From contig JBBQZO010000005.1 of the NCBI GenBank assembly GCA_038207625.1, positions 185,540 to 249,539 on the forward strand: a DNA stretch of 64,000 nucleotides. The letters run 5' to 3'. The stretch is from JBBQZO01 sp038207625 (GTDB taxonomy: Bacteria; Pseudomonadota; Gammaproteobacteria; Burkholderiales; Burkholderiaceae_D). Each line of letters begins with the position of its first letter. Position 1 is the first letter of the stretch. A model generated the notes under the pieces. The model had not been told where the DNA came from. It made no database searches and worked only from the letters and a program-made list of their open reading frames with translations. Below, one piece after another: positions 45,987-55,650 of this stretch. The position numbers were made by a program, and so were the translations under genes.

Positions 45987-48842
45987 ATGACCGAGATGAC
46001 CTTGTCCCGAGCGATCCGCTGCGCCTTCCCGCTCGCCGCCGCCAGCCTGACCCTGCTCGCCGCACCGGCCCGGGCGCAATCCTCCGCCGCGCCCGACCAG
46101 CCGGTGGTGGCCAGGGTCGAAATCACCGGTTCAAACATCCGTCGCGCCCAGGCCGAAAGCGCCTCGGCGGTGCAGACGCTGTCGCGCGCCGACATCGAAA
46201 AATCGGGCCGCAGCACGGTGGCCGAACTGCTGCAGACGCTGGCGGTGGACAACCAGGGCTCGGTGCCGACCAGCTTCGGCGGCGGCTTCGCGGCCGGCGC
46301 CTCGGGCATCTCGCTGCGCGGACTGGGCGCGGCCTCGACGCTGGTGCTGCTCAACGGGCGGCGCATCGCGCCCTACGGCCTGGCCGACGACGGCCAGAAG
46401 GTATTCTCGGACCTGAACATCATTCCCGCCGAGGCAGTCGAACGCATCGAAATCCTCAAGGACGGCGCCTCCGCCATCTACGGCTCGGACGCGATCGCCG
46501 GGGTGGTCAACGTCATCTTGCGCAAGGATTACGTGGGCACCGCCGTCAAGGCCAGCGCGGGCGAATCGCGCTACTCGGACGGGCGCGACCTGCGCGTGGC
46601 CGTCACCCACGGCATGGGTGACCTGGACAAGGACCACTACAATTTTCTGTTCAGCGCCGAATACGGCAAGAAGGAGGCGGTGTGGAACCGCGATCGGGCC
46701 GGGCGCGCCCAGATCGGACGCGCCGATTTGCGCGACCTGGGCTTCTCGGCCCAGGAGGCGTTGGGCGGCACCGGCGCCATCCTCGACAACAACCTCGCTG
46801 GCGCCGCCATCAACGGCAATGTGCGCAATCCCGACACGCTGGACTACTACAACCGCGGCAACCTGGGCGGGGTTGGCTTCACGCGCACCTTTCCCGGCGC
46901 CGCCTGCGGCAACTTCACCAAGCACCCGCAGGGCGATCCGCTGGGCGGCTGCCTGATCGACGCGTCGCAGGTGTACAACCAGATCCAGCCGCGCCAGGAA
47001 ACGGAGAACCTGTTTTCGCGCACCACCGTGCAACTGAACAGCCAGATGCAGGCCTATCTCGAGCTCAATGTGTACCACAGCGACTCGAGCTCGTCGACGA
47101 CGCCGTCGTCGGTGAGCTCATCGGTCGGCTTTCCCGGCGGCCCCGTTAGCAATGCCTCGGTGGCGCTGGGGGCGAATCACCCCGACAATCCCTACTTCGG
47201 CAGCGTCGCGCGGCTGCGCTATCTGGCCGCCGATGTGGGACCGCGCGTGAGCCACATCGGTTCGACCTTCTACCGCGTGGCGGCCGGCGTGAAGGGCACG
47301 CTGGGCGCCTGGGACATCGACAGTGCATTGCTGCTGTCGCAAAACCAGGTCGGCAGCGACGACCTGGGCTACTTGCAACGCAACGTCGCTTTTGCCCTGC
47401 TTAACCCCAGCGCGGCCAATGTGGCGGCGGCCATGCGCAATCCCGCGTATGCGGCGCTGCCGGCGGGCAGCGTGTGGCGCATCGGCGAGAACGCCGGCCT
47501 GAACTCGCCGGCGCTGTACGCGGCGCTGTCGCCGTCAATCGCCAACGATTCGCACACCCATCTGGCCCAGCTCGACTTCAAGGCCAACCGCGAGATCGCC
47601 CAACTGCCGGGCGGCCCGCTCGGGCTGGCGCTGGGCACCGAATTTCGCCACGAATCGACCGAGCTGACGCCCACCACCGGCACCGAGACGGGCAATATCA
47701 TCGGCCTGGGCTACTCCGCCTACAAGGGCCAGCGCAACGCGGGCGCCGCCTACACCGAGCTGCTCGCGCCGGTGCTCAAGGAGCTCGAACTGTCGGGCGC
47801 GCTGCGGGCCGACCATTTCACCGACGTGGGCAATTCCTACACGCCGAAGGTGGGCGCGAAGTGGACGCCGGTGAAGGAGTTCGCGCTGCGCAGCACCTAC
47901 GCGCGCGGCTTTCGCGCCCCCAGCGCGGCCGAGAACGGCGTCGGCGGGCTAGCCGCCTTCTCCACCGCAAGCGACCCATTGCGCTGCAACCTGGGCGTGG
48001 CCTCGGCCTGCAATCCGGCAGCCATCGCCATCATCACCTCGCCCAATCCGGCCCTGCAACCGGAAAAATCGACCAGCCTCGCATTCGGCATGCTGTGGGA
48101 TCCGCTGCCCAAGACTGGCGTGTCAGTCGACTTCTGGCAGATCAAGCGGCGCAACGAGATCAATCAGGAGCAGACCGATGCGGCCATCGCAGCCGGCCAC
48201 GTGGCGCGCGACGCGTCCACGGCGACCGGCATTCCCGGCGACCCTGGCCAGATCACGGCGGTGCTGGCGAACTACGTCAATTCGGCCCAGACGCGGGTAC
48301 GCGGGGTCGACCTGGACCTGCGCCACGGCTTCAAGCTGGGCGCCGACTACGGCTCGGTGGCGCTGGACGCAAAGTGGACCCACCTGTACACCTGGCTGCG
48401 CACCGAACAGGACGGCAGCGAACGTGACTTCGCCGGCACGCATGGCAATTGCGACGTGACCAACTGCATCGGCACGCCAAGCAACCGGGTCAATCTGGGC
48501 GCGACCTGGGAGCGCGCCGAATGGAAAGTATCGGCCACGGTGGACTATCGCGGCGCGCTCACCAACAGCAACTTCAAGAACGATCCGGACGGCTGCGCCA
48601 GTCACTTCGCCGACGGACGCGATGCGCCCGGCGGCTGCAAGATCGCCGCCTTCACCACGCTCGACCTGACGGCGCGCTGGAGCATCACGCCCAAGATCGA
48701 GCTGTACGGCACGGTGCAGAACTTGTTCGACCGCGTCGCCCCGCTCGACCCGTTGACCTACGGCGCGACGTCCTACAATCCGCTCGACTACAACGGCGCG
48801 CTGGGACGCTATTTCAGCGCCGGTCTGCGCTACAAGTACTAG
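45987..48842 (+). CDS. TonB-dependent receptor
   Basis: A 951-residue outer-membrane receptor. The signal peptide ends near PARAQ (about residue 31), with GGAG seven bases before the ATG at 45987. The TonB box region VVARVEITGSNIRRAQAESA leads into a plug domain with SGRSTVAELLQTLAV, GISLRGLGAASTLVLLNGRR, ERIEILKDGASAIYGSDAIA and GVVNVILRKDY. The beta-barrel follows, ending in GRYFSAGLRYKY with the terminal aromatic residue. The NIRR-type start and the conserved LLNGRRIAPYG are typical of receptors for carbohydrates or other organic ligands in this group, but the ligand is unknown. It stands alone, divergent from aroG. Codon usage is more strongly GC-biased than in the first receptor. Confidence 0.93.
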   Translation: MTEMTLSRAIRCAFPLAAASLTLLAAPARAQSSAAPDQPVVARVEITGSNIRRAQAESASAVQTLSRADIEKSGRSTVAELLQTLAVDNQGSVPTSFGGGFAAGASGISLRGLGAASTLVLLNGRRIAPYGLADDGQKVFSDLNIIPAEAVERIEILKDGASAIYGSDAIAGVVNVILRKDYVGTAVKASAGESRYSDGRDLRVAVTHGMGDLDKDHYNFLFSAEYGKKEAVWNRDRAGRAQIGRADLRDLGFSAQEALGGTGAILDNNLAGAAINGNVRNPDTLDYYNRGNLGGVGFTRTFPGAACGNFTKHPQGDPLGGCLIDASQVYNQIQPRQETENLFSRTTVQLNSQMQAYLELNVYHSDSSSSTTPSSVSSSVGFPGGPVSNASVALGANHPDNPYFGSVARLRYLAADVGPRVSHIGSTFYRVAAGVKGTLGAWDIDSALLLSQNQVGSDDLGYLQRNVAFALLNPSAANVAAAMRNPAYAALPAGSVWRIGENAGLNSPALYAALSPSIANDSHTHLAQLDFKANREIAQLPGGPLGLALGTEFRHESTELTPTTGTETGNIIGLGYSAYKGQRNAGAAYTELLAPVLKELELSGALRADHFTDVGNSYTPKVGAKWTPVKEFALRSTYARGFRAPSAAENGVGGLAAFSTASDPLRCNLGVASACNPAAIAIITSPNPALQPEKSTSLAFGMLWDPLPKTGVSVDFWQIKRRNEINQEQTDAAIAAGHVARDASTATGIPGDPGQITAVLANYVNSAQTRVRGVDLDLRHGFKLGADYGSVALDAKWTHLYTWLRTEQDGSERDFAGTHGNCDVTNCIGTPSNRVNLGATWERAEWKVSATVDYRGALTNSNFKNDPDGCASHFADGRDAPGGCKIAAFTTLDLTARWSITPKIELYGTVQNLFDRVAPLDPLTYGATSYNPLDYNGALGRYFSAGLRYKY

Positions 48843-48856
48843 CGCGCAAAAAGCAA

Positions 48857-48880
48857 ACAGCCCGGCGCGGGCCGGGCTGT
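48857..48880. terminator. Hairpin after the second TonB receptor
   Basis: A 10-bp perfect stem (ACAGCCCGGC / GCCGGGCTGT) with a 4-base loop lies between the receptor stop and the tldD stop, the two genes converging. There is no T run on the plus side, so termination is likely but not certain. Confidence 0.6.
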
Positions 48881-48905
48881 CGGGGGCAAGCTTGCAGCGC
48901 GAACC

Positions 48906-50366
48906 TTAGGCGGTGCCGCCCACGATCACGTCTTCGATGCGCAGCGTTGGCTGGCCCACGCCCACCGGCACGCTCTGGCCTTCCTTGCCGCACACGCCGA
49001 CACCGGCATCGAGGCGCATGTCGTTGCCGATCATCGAGACCCGGTTCAGCACGTCGGGGCCATTGCCGATCAGGGTTGCGCCCTTGACCGGGTAGGTGAC
49101 CTTGCCGTTTTCGATCATGTACGCTTCGCTGGCCGAGAACACGAACTTGCCGTTGGTGATATCGACCTGGCCGCCACCGAAATTGACCGCGTACAGGCCG
49201 TTTTTGACCGAGGCGAGAATCTCGGCCGGATCCTTGTCGCCGGCCAGCATGTAGGTGTTGGTCATGCGCGGCATCGGCAGGTGGGCGAACGATTCGCGCC
49301 GCGCGTTGCCGGTGATCGGCATCTTCATCAGGCGCGCGTTCATGGTGTCCTGGATATAGCCTTTCAGGATGCCGTCTTCGATCAGCGTGGTGCACTGGGT
49401 CGGATTGCCCTCGTCGTCCATGTTGAGCGAACCGCGTCGGTCGGCCAGCGTGCCGTCGTCGACCACGGTGACACCCTTGGCGGCGACCCGTTCGCCGATG
49501 CGCCCGGAAAACGCCGACGAACCCTTGCGGTTGAAGTCGCCCTCCAGACCGTGGCCGATCGCCTCGTGCAGCAGCACGCCGGGCCAGCCCGGGCCCAGCA
49601 CGATGGTCATCGGACCGGCCGGGGCCGGGCGCGCGTCCAGGTTGACCAGCGCCGCGTTGACCGCCTCGGTGGCGTATTTGTCGAGGATGACGTCGTTGAA
49701 ATAGCCATAGCTAAAGCGCCCGCCGCCGCCCGACGAGCCCATCTCGCGCCGTCCGTCCTGCTCGACGATGACGGTCACCGACACGCGCACCAGCGGGCGG
49801 ATGTCGGCGGCCAGCACGCCGTCGCTGCGCACCACCAGCACCACGTCGTATTCGCCGGCCAGACCGGCCATCACCTGCACCACGCGGGGGTCTTTGGCGC
49901 GCGCCATTTTCTCTACACGCTCAAGCAGCTTCACTTTGGCGGTGGCGTCGAGCGAGGCGAGCGGATCGTTGGGCAGGTACAGCGCGCGTCCGCCCTGTTG
50001 CTGCATGCGCGAGGCGACCTTGATCTTGCCGCTACCGACGCGCGCGATGGTGCGCGTGGCGGCCGCCGCTTCCAGCAAGGCGCTTTCGGAGATTTCATCC
50101 GAATACGAGAACGCGGTTTTGTCGCCGGACACGGCGCGCACGCCCACGCCCTGGTCGATCGAAAAACTGCCGGTCTTGACGATGCCCTCTTCCAGGCTCC
50201 AGCCTTCGCTTTTGGTGAACTGGAAGTACAGGTCGGCATAGTCGACCTTGTGGGTAAACATCGTGCCCAGCGTATTGAGCAGCTTGCCTTCGTCGAGGCC
50301 AAACGGCGTGAGCAGCAAGTCGCGCGCCACGGCCAGGGTGCTCAGATTCGGTTCAAATGGAGTCAT
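48906..50366 (-). CDS. tldD: Metalloprotease TldD
   Basis: A 486-residue TldD, which works with TldE (PmbA) as a heterodimeric metallopeptidase in peptide maturation and antitoxin turnover. The zinc site is [20 protein letters not shown] (HExxxH near residue 255) with a later [12 protein letters not shown] segment. The family opening [19 protein letters not shown] and [20 protein letters not shown] are clear. I prefer the ATG at 50366; an ATG at 50396 is in frame. It follows a nitrilase-family gene and yhdP on the same strand, an order conserved in many proteobacteria. tldE is not in the window. Confidence 0.94.
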   Translation of the reverse strand: MTPFEPNLSTLAVARDLLLTPFGLDEGKLLNTLGTMFTHKVDYADLYFQFTKSEGWSLEEGIVKTGSFSIDQGVGVRAVSGDKTAFSYSDEISESALLEAAAATRTIARVGSGKIKVASRMQQQGGRALYLPNDPLASLDATAKVKLLERVEKMARAKDPRVVQVMAGLAGEYDVVLVVRSDGVLAADIRPLVRVSVTVIVEQDGRREMGSSGGGGRFSYGYFNDVILDKYATEAVNAALVNLDARPAPAGPMTIVLGPGWPGVLLHEAIGHGLEGDFNRKGSSAFSGRIGERVAAKGVTVVDDGTLADRRGSLNMDDEGNPTQCTTLIEDGILKGYIQDTMNARLMKMPITGNARRESFAHLPMPRMTNTYMLAGDKDPAEILASVKNGLYAVNFGGGQVDITNGKFVFSASEAYMIENGKVTYPVKGATLIGNGPDVLNRVSMIGNDMRLDAGVGVCGKEGQSVPVGVGQPTLRIEDVIVGGTA

Positions 50367-50488
50367 GATCTCGGTCTTTCTTGGTGTATCAGCCATTGTG
50401 CCACATTCAGCACTGTTCGTCGGGCGCGCCACGGCGCCGGCGCCGCATCCGAGCCGCCCAACTTGCCTGCGGCGCGCGCGCCGGCGCG

Positions 50489-51286
50489 CTACATTTTGCG
50501 GTGCTGCAGTGCCGGCAGGTTGGCGCGCACGCTGGCCAGATAGGCCAGGTCGATCTGCCCGTCGACGACGCCCTCGCCTTCGGCCAGCACCGCCTTGATC
50601 TCGCCCCACGGGTCGATCAGCATGCTGTGGCCCCAGGTACGCCGGCCGTTGACGTGCTGCCCGCCCTGCGCCGCGGCAAGCACATAGCACTGGTTTTCGA
50701 TGGCGCGCGCGCGTAGCAGCACCTCCCAGTGCGCCTTGCCGGTGGTGTAGGTGAACGCGGCGGGCACCACCAGCAGCGCGCTCTGGCCGAGCGCGCGGTA
50801 CAACTCGGGAAAGCGCAAGTCGTAGCAGACCGACATGCCGACCTGCCCGAACGGCGCCTCGAAGCTGGCGACGGCCGTGCCAGGCACGATGGTGGCCGCC
50901 TCGTCGTAGCTTTCGCTGCCGTTCGAATAGCCGAACAGGTGCACCTTGTCGTAGCGCCCCACCTGCTGGCCCTGGGGGTTGTACACCAGCGTGGTGTTGA
51001 TCACCTTGTTGACGTCGCCGGAGGCGAGCGGCAAGGTGCCGCCGATCAGCCAGATCTGATGGCTGCGCGCCATCTCGGCCATGAAGTCCTGAATTGGTCC
51101 CTGGCCAGGCTGCTCCGCGTGGGACAGCTTGTCAGTGTCGTGCAGGCCCATGATGGCCCAGTATTCGGGCAACAGCACCAGCTCGGCACCGCGCGCGACG
51201 GCCTGGCCGATCAGACGGCGGGCGCTGGCGATATTGTCGGCCACCACGGGGGTGGAGATCATCTGCACTGCGGCGACGGTGGACAT
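50489..51286 (-). CDS. Carbon-nitrogen hydrolase (nitrilase superfamily, Nit-type)
   Basis: A 265-residue hydrolase with the Glu-Lys-Cys triad: Glu in [11 protein letters not shown], Lys in [11 protein letters not shown] and Cys in [19 protein letters not shown]. Nit1/Nit2-type and omega-amidase-like members act on deaminated glutathione or small amides; the closest subtype here is the deaminated-glutathione amidase group, judged from [11 protein letters not shown]. The ATG at 51286 has AGGAG upstream. It lies 10 bp after yhdP and about 120 bp before tldD, so all three are probably one transcript. Exact substrate is not proven. Confidence 0.88.
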   Translation of the reverse strand: MSTVAAVQMISTPVVADNIASARRLIGQAVARGAELVLLPEYWAIMGLHDTDKLSHAEQPGQGPIQDFMAEMARSHQIWLIGGTLPLASGDVNKVINTTLVYNPQGQQVGRYDKVHLFGYSNGSESYDEAATIVPGTAVASFEAPFGQVGMSVCYDLRFPELYRALGQSALLVVPAAFTYTTGKAHWEVLLRARAIENQCYVLAAAQGGQHVNGRRTWGHSMLIDPWGEIKAVLAEGEGVVDGQIDLAYLASVRANLPALQHRKM

Positions 51287-51296
51287 CGGTATGCTC

Positions 51297-54200
51297 CTAT
51301 TTGGTGTTTTTCTCGGCCAGCGGCGGCACCTTGCCGGCATCGAGTTTGGTGACGATCGGCGCTTTCCACGGTCCCACCACCTGCATCTGGTAGGTCAGCG
51401 CGCGCATCACTGGCGCGCGCAGGAACAGCTGGGCCAGAAAACTGCCAATCCCGACCACCGGGTTGACCGCCAGCGCGTACACCAGCGGCCCGGTGCCCAG
51501 GTTAAATTCAGGGATCACCACCACGTGCAGATTGGTCGATTCGTTGGCGATGTCGGCGCTGCCGTCCATCAGCACCGTCGCGGCCACGCCGTGCATCTTC
51601 AGGTTGTCGGTCTTGACGACGCCGCGCGTGATGGCGGCGTTGGCGGTGATGCCGTCGAACGCCAGCCCTTCCGAGAACACGTCGTGGAAATCGAGTTTCA
51701 ACAGATGCGGCAGCGCCTGCAGGCTCAGTACGCCGAGCAGCTTGGCCGCGCCCGGCTCCTGCTTGAGGAACTGGCCCGACTCGACATTGAGCGCGATCTG
51801 GCCGGACAGGCTGGGAATGTCGAGCGAGTATGGCAGACCGTTCCAGGCGACATCGCCACTGAGCTTGCCCTTGCCACGGCGCAGCGTCTCGGGAAAGCCG
51901 AGCCGGTCGAGCAGCTTGCCGGCGTCGGCGATGTCGAGCGTGAAATTGAGGCTGGTGCTGCTCTGCGCGCCCGAGATGACCCACTTGCCGGTGCCCTTCA
52001 AATCGCCGTCGGCGTTGGCCAGCGACAGCCGGTTGATCTGCCACTCGCGCCCGCGCGCAGCCTGCACGTTGTTGGCCACCAGTTCGAGCCGGCCCAGCTG
52101 CTTGTTGAACAGCTCGAAACGTTCGGCCACGATGTCGAGCGCCGGGATCGGCGCGGCCGCGCTCTTGCTCCCTTCGAGCAGATCCTTGACGTCGTTGGCG
52201 GCCGATTCGGGAATGATCAGGGTGGCCAGCCGCGCGGTCACTTTTCCCAAGCCGCTGGCCGTCTCGCTCCAGGTCAGGTAACCGGAGGCCTGGTTCGCGT
52301 CGATGCTGGCCTGCCACACGCCGCGCTCGCGCGAGGCGCCCACCACGACGTTGTCGAGTTTGCGCTCGCCGATCACCAGTTCGTTGGCGCGCGCGGCGAT
52401 CACGTCCGGCACCACGTACTGGGCCAGGTCGCTCACTTCACCGTCGCTGCGGGGCGCGCCGCGCGCGCCGCCGGCAATCGCGCCGCCCAGACTGGTCCAC
52501 TGGTCGACATTCAAGGTTTTCAGGTTGACGTTGACGATCAGGCCCACGTCCGATTCGGGCGCCGGCACGTTCACGCCGATCCCCCCGTGCAGCACGCGCC
52601 ATGGCGCGCGGCCCTGCTTCTGGCGCTGGTAGCGCGCGGCGATGGCGCTGCCCAGGTTGACACGGATGTCGTCCCTGGCCTGGCCCGCCTCGTTCGGCGG
52701 GCTCGCATTAAGCGTGAAACGCAAGGGCATCGTCTCGGCGGGCGCCTTCTTCACGGGCACCGGAAAATCGAGACCCAGCCCGGCCAGGTTCGACTCGATG
52801 CTGACCTGGGTCTGGTGGTCCTTGACGGTGATGGCGCCGCTATACCGGGTGCTGCCACTCAGATGACCGGCCAGGCGCTGCATGGCCGGCGCCGGATAGC
52901 CTTTTTTCAGTCCTTCGGCACCCAGCGTGCCACCCAACTTGATCACGATGGAATTGTCGCGCTGCGAGCCGCCCGTCAGCGCCAGCGGGCCGCCCAGGAA
53001 ACTGGCGCCGATGCCGTTCAGGTTCACGCCCCGTTCGTTGAACTCGATCTTGCCCTGGGCCGCCTGCAGCGGCGGCATGTCGGGGAACAGCAGCACGTCG
53101 TTATTGATCAGCTGCAGCGAGCCTTGCACCTTGGCGTCGATGATGTGCGCCAGCGGCAGGTGCAACTTGAGCGCCAGTCTGGCGTTGCCGGACGCGCGCG
53201 TCTCGTCGGTGAAGCGCGAGATCCAGTCCAGCACCGGGCTGGCCGCCACGTAGCGCAGAAATTCCTGCATCGCCCCGCTGGCCGTGCCGTCGATGTCGAG
53301 CATCATGTCGTGGCTGGTCAAGTCGGCAATCACCGCCGTCACGTTCGACAGGCCGACCCCCAGCGTGCGCGCCGTGTCGCCGCGAATTTCCATGCGCGTG
53401 CGGTCGAACAGAAAGCTGCCCTTGATGTTGTCGGCCTGCGGCCACAGCGGCGCCATGCCGTCCTTGGCCAACAGCGCCGGCACGTAATTGAGGCGCGCGC
53501 CCTCGAGCCGGCCGGCCACGCGAAATTCCCCCTTGGCCTTGTCGGCGGGGGTGTCGGCGCGAAACGGAAAGCGTGCCAGATCGCCGCGCAGCTTGAACGT
53601 GACGTCCTGCGCCATGCCCGCTTCGAGCGCGCCGGTCAGCCACAGGCGCAGCTCGTGCGGGGTCTGCAGCGGCAAGTAGCGGTCCAGCGTCTTCAGGTCG
53701 AAGCCGCCCAGCGTGCCGTCGAAATTGACGCTGCCCAGCGTCTTGCCGGCTTCTTTGCGCAGTGGCATCAGGTGGCTGCCCGACAGCGTCGCGTGCACGC
53801 TGCCCTGGGTGAAACTGAGCGCATCGACATTGAACAGAAATTCATTATTGGGCTGGAAGGTCCAGCGTGCCTGCATCTCGAGCCGGTCGAAGGGCATCGC
53901 CGGATCGGTGAAATAGGTCGGCATCTGCAGCACCAGTTTGCTCGAATTGAGCACGAAGCTGCCGCCCCGCTCGGTCGCATCGATCGCGCCGGTCAGGTTG
54001 TCGAAGCCGGGAATGGCCGGCGTGGCCGCCTGCGCCGGCAGCGTGGCGCTGCGCGCGCGCGCCAGTCGTGGGGCCTGCGCGGCCAGACCCAGGCCAGCTA
54101 CCCGGCCCTTGACCCGGTAGCTGGAAACGGCCGGATAGGCGCCTTGCCACTGGGCCGAAAAATCGAGCAGCTGGCCGCGCGGCGCCAGATCGGCCAGCAA

Positions 54201-55454
54201 CTGGCGCTGCGCCTTGGCCAGCGGCAGCTGCTCGGCCAGCGCCGACAAGGTCTGCAAGTCCAGCAGTTTGGCCGAGATCGCGGTGCTTTCGGGTTTGCCG
54301 CCCTGCGCCGGGCTGTAGGTTTCGGCGATCGAGGTGGGCGGCAGCGTCAGGCCGGCGCTGGTCTGCAAGGAAAAATCGGTCAGCGTGACGCTGTGGCCGG
54401 CGCTGCCGAAGGTCGGCGTGCCGTCCTGTACGCCGGGCGCATACGACTCGCGCGCCGATACCCGCCCGGTCACGCGCACCAGGTCGAGCGGGGCCAAATC
54501 CTTGCCCAGCTGCGCGCTGACCCCGGCCAGCCCCACGTCGGCGGTGAATCCCGCCAGCTTGGCGTGATCCAGGTTCAGCCAGGCGCGCAGCGAGCCCTTG
54601 CCGGCCGATAGCGTAAACGGGAAGTCGAGATAAGGCTTCCAGGCGGCCAGGTCGGTGTCGCGCAAGTCGGCGTACAACTCGCCCTGCCACAGGCGCACAT
54701 CGGCGCTGCGCGTGGCGAAGCTGGGGTGGACAAAATCGGCGCGCACATCGAGCGGACGGCCCAGCGCTGCCGGCGGCGTGGCCTGCAGCGCGAACTGATG
54801 CTGGCGCCAGCGGTTGCGCAGCACCAGATTGAGGTTCTCGAGCGCCAGTTCAGGCGCGCCGCGCAACTGGTCGGTCCAGTGGATGCGCCCTTCGCGGATC
54901 ACCACTTGGTGCTGCGCCAGCGCCCACTCGGCACCCTTGCCATCGCCCTTGCCAGGGTCAAGCGCGATGCCGGCCACGAACACCTTGCCATCCGGGTCGC
55001 GCCGCACGTCCAGCTCGGGGCGGATGATTTCGAGCGATTCGAAGCGCACGTCCAGCGCCGCCACGCTCCACCACGACAGGGTGGCCGACACACTGGGCAG
55101 GCTGAGCACCTGGCGGCCCTGCTTGTCGCGCAACAGCACGTCGCCCAGGAACAGGTTCGGCCGCATCCCGCGCCAGGACGCGTAGATGCGCGCGATCGAT
55201 ACCTGATTGCCCAGCGCGCGGCTGGCCAGGCGTTCGATGTCGCCCTTGTAGTAGTCGATATTGGGCAGCACCGCGTAACGCAGCGTCAGGAACAGCAGTG
55301 CGAACACGAAATAGGCGAGCAGCACCAGCTTGACCGAAAAGCCAAGCACATGGTGGGTGGCCAGATTGGCCAGACGATAGGCGGCCCGCAGCCGGCGCCA
55401 GCGCACGGCCAGGGGTACGCTCACGTGCGCGCAGTGGTCTTGCTCGTTTTGCAT
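51297..55454 (-). CDS. yhdP: YhdP/TIGR02099-type AsmA-like envelope protein
   Basis: A 1385-residue protein with one N-terminal membrane helix (LVLLAYFVFALLFLTLRYAVL near residues 43-63) and a very long periplasmic beta-rich body, the repeating-beta-groove AsmA-like architecture. N-terminal segments SIARIYASWRGMRPNLFLGD and LPSVSATLSWWSVAALDVRF, and the C-terminal NLHVVVIPEFNLGTGPLVYALAVNPVVGI, are typical. YhdP-type proteins are thought to carry phospholipids between inner and outer membranes. The ATG at 55454 is preferred over the TTG just before it. It is the first gene of yhdP-nit-tldD and is divergent from glnE (196 bp gap). Confidence 0.93.
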   Translation of the reverse strand: MQNEQDHCAHVSVPLAVRWRRLRAAYRLANLATHHVLGFSVKLVLLAYFVFALLFLTLRYAVLPNIDYYKGDIERLASRALGNQVSIARIYASWRGMRPNLFLGDVLLRDKQGRQVLSLPSVSATLSWWSVAALDVRFESLEIIRPELDVRRDPDGKVFVAGIALDPGKGDGKGAEWALAQHQVVIREGRIHWTDQLRGAPELALENLNLVLRNRWRQHQFALQATPPAALGRPLDVRADFVHPSFATRSADVRLWQGELYADLRDTDLAAWKPYLDFPFTLSAGKGSLRAWLNLDHAKLAGFTADVGLAGVSAQLGKDLAPLDLVRVTGRVSARESYAPGVQDGTPTFGSAGHSVTLTDFSLQTSAGLTLPPTSIAETYSPAQGGKPESTAISAKLLDLQTLSALAEQLPLAKAQRQLLADLAPRGQLLDFSAQWQGAYPAVSSYRVKGRVAGLGLAAQAPRLARARSATLPAQAATPAIPGFDNLTGAIDATERGGSFVLNSSKLVLQMPTYFTDPAMPFDRLEMQARWTFQPNNEFLFNVDALSFTQGSVHATLSGSHLMPLRKEAGKTLGSVNFDGTLGGFDLKTLDRYLPLQTPHELRLWLTGALEAGMAQDVTFKLRGDLARFPFRADTPADKAKGEFRVAGRLEGARLNYVPALLAKDGMAPLWPQADNIKGSFLFDRTRMEIRGDTARTLGVGLSNVTAVIADLTSHDMMLDIDGTASGAMQEFLRYVAASPVLDWISRFTDETRASGNARLALKLHLPLAHIIDAKVQGSLQLINNDVLLFPDMPPLQAAQGKIEFNERGVNLNGIGASFLGGPLALTGGSQRDNSIVIKLGGTLGAEGLKKGYPAPAMQRLAGHLSGSTRYSGAITVKDHQTQVSIESNLAGLGLDFPVPVKKAPAETMPLRFTLNASPPNEAGQARDDIRVNLGSAIAARYQRQKQGRAPWRVLHGGIGVNVPAPESDVGLIVNVNLKTLNVDQWTSLGGAIAGGARGAPRSDGEVSDLAQYVVPDVIAARANELVIGERKLDNVVVGASRERGVWQASIDANQASGYLTWSETASGLGKVTARLATLIIPESAANDVKDLLEGSKSAAAPIPALDIVAERFELFNKQLGRLELVANNVQAARGREWQINRLSLANADGDLKGTGKWVISGAQSSTSLNFTLDIADAGKLLDRLGFPETLRRGKGKLSGDVAWNGLPYSLDIPSLSGQIALNVESGQFLKQEPGAAKLLGVLSLQALPHLLKLDFHDVFSEGLAFDGITANAAITRGVVKTDNLKMHGVAATVLMDGSADIANESTNLHVVVIPEFNLGTGPLVYALAVNPVVGIGSFLAQLFLRAPVMRALTYQMQVVGPWKAPIVTKLDAGKVPPLAEKNTK

Positions 55455-55650
55455 CAATCAGCTATAAAATCCGGCACGCCGTTAAAAATTCATCCATACA
55501 GAGCGCTTGCATCAATGCCTGCGCCTACCTTACCATCGAGCCAAGGCGCGTCGCGGGTGGACCTGCACCGTCCGCGTGGCGGCAATTCTACCGCATCGCC
55601 CCTGCTTCGAACCGCCACTTAACGCTTCCTTACACTCCTGGTCCCGCCGA

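Noticed and set aside
51129..54611. 1160-codon plus-strand frame opposite yhdP
   Set aside because: It is a shadow of yhdP codon bias, with no domain, and its start overlaps the nitrilase-family gene.
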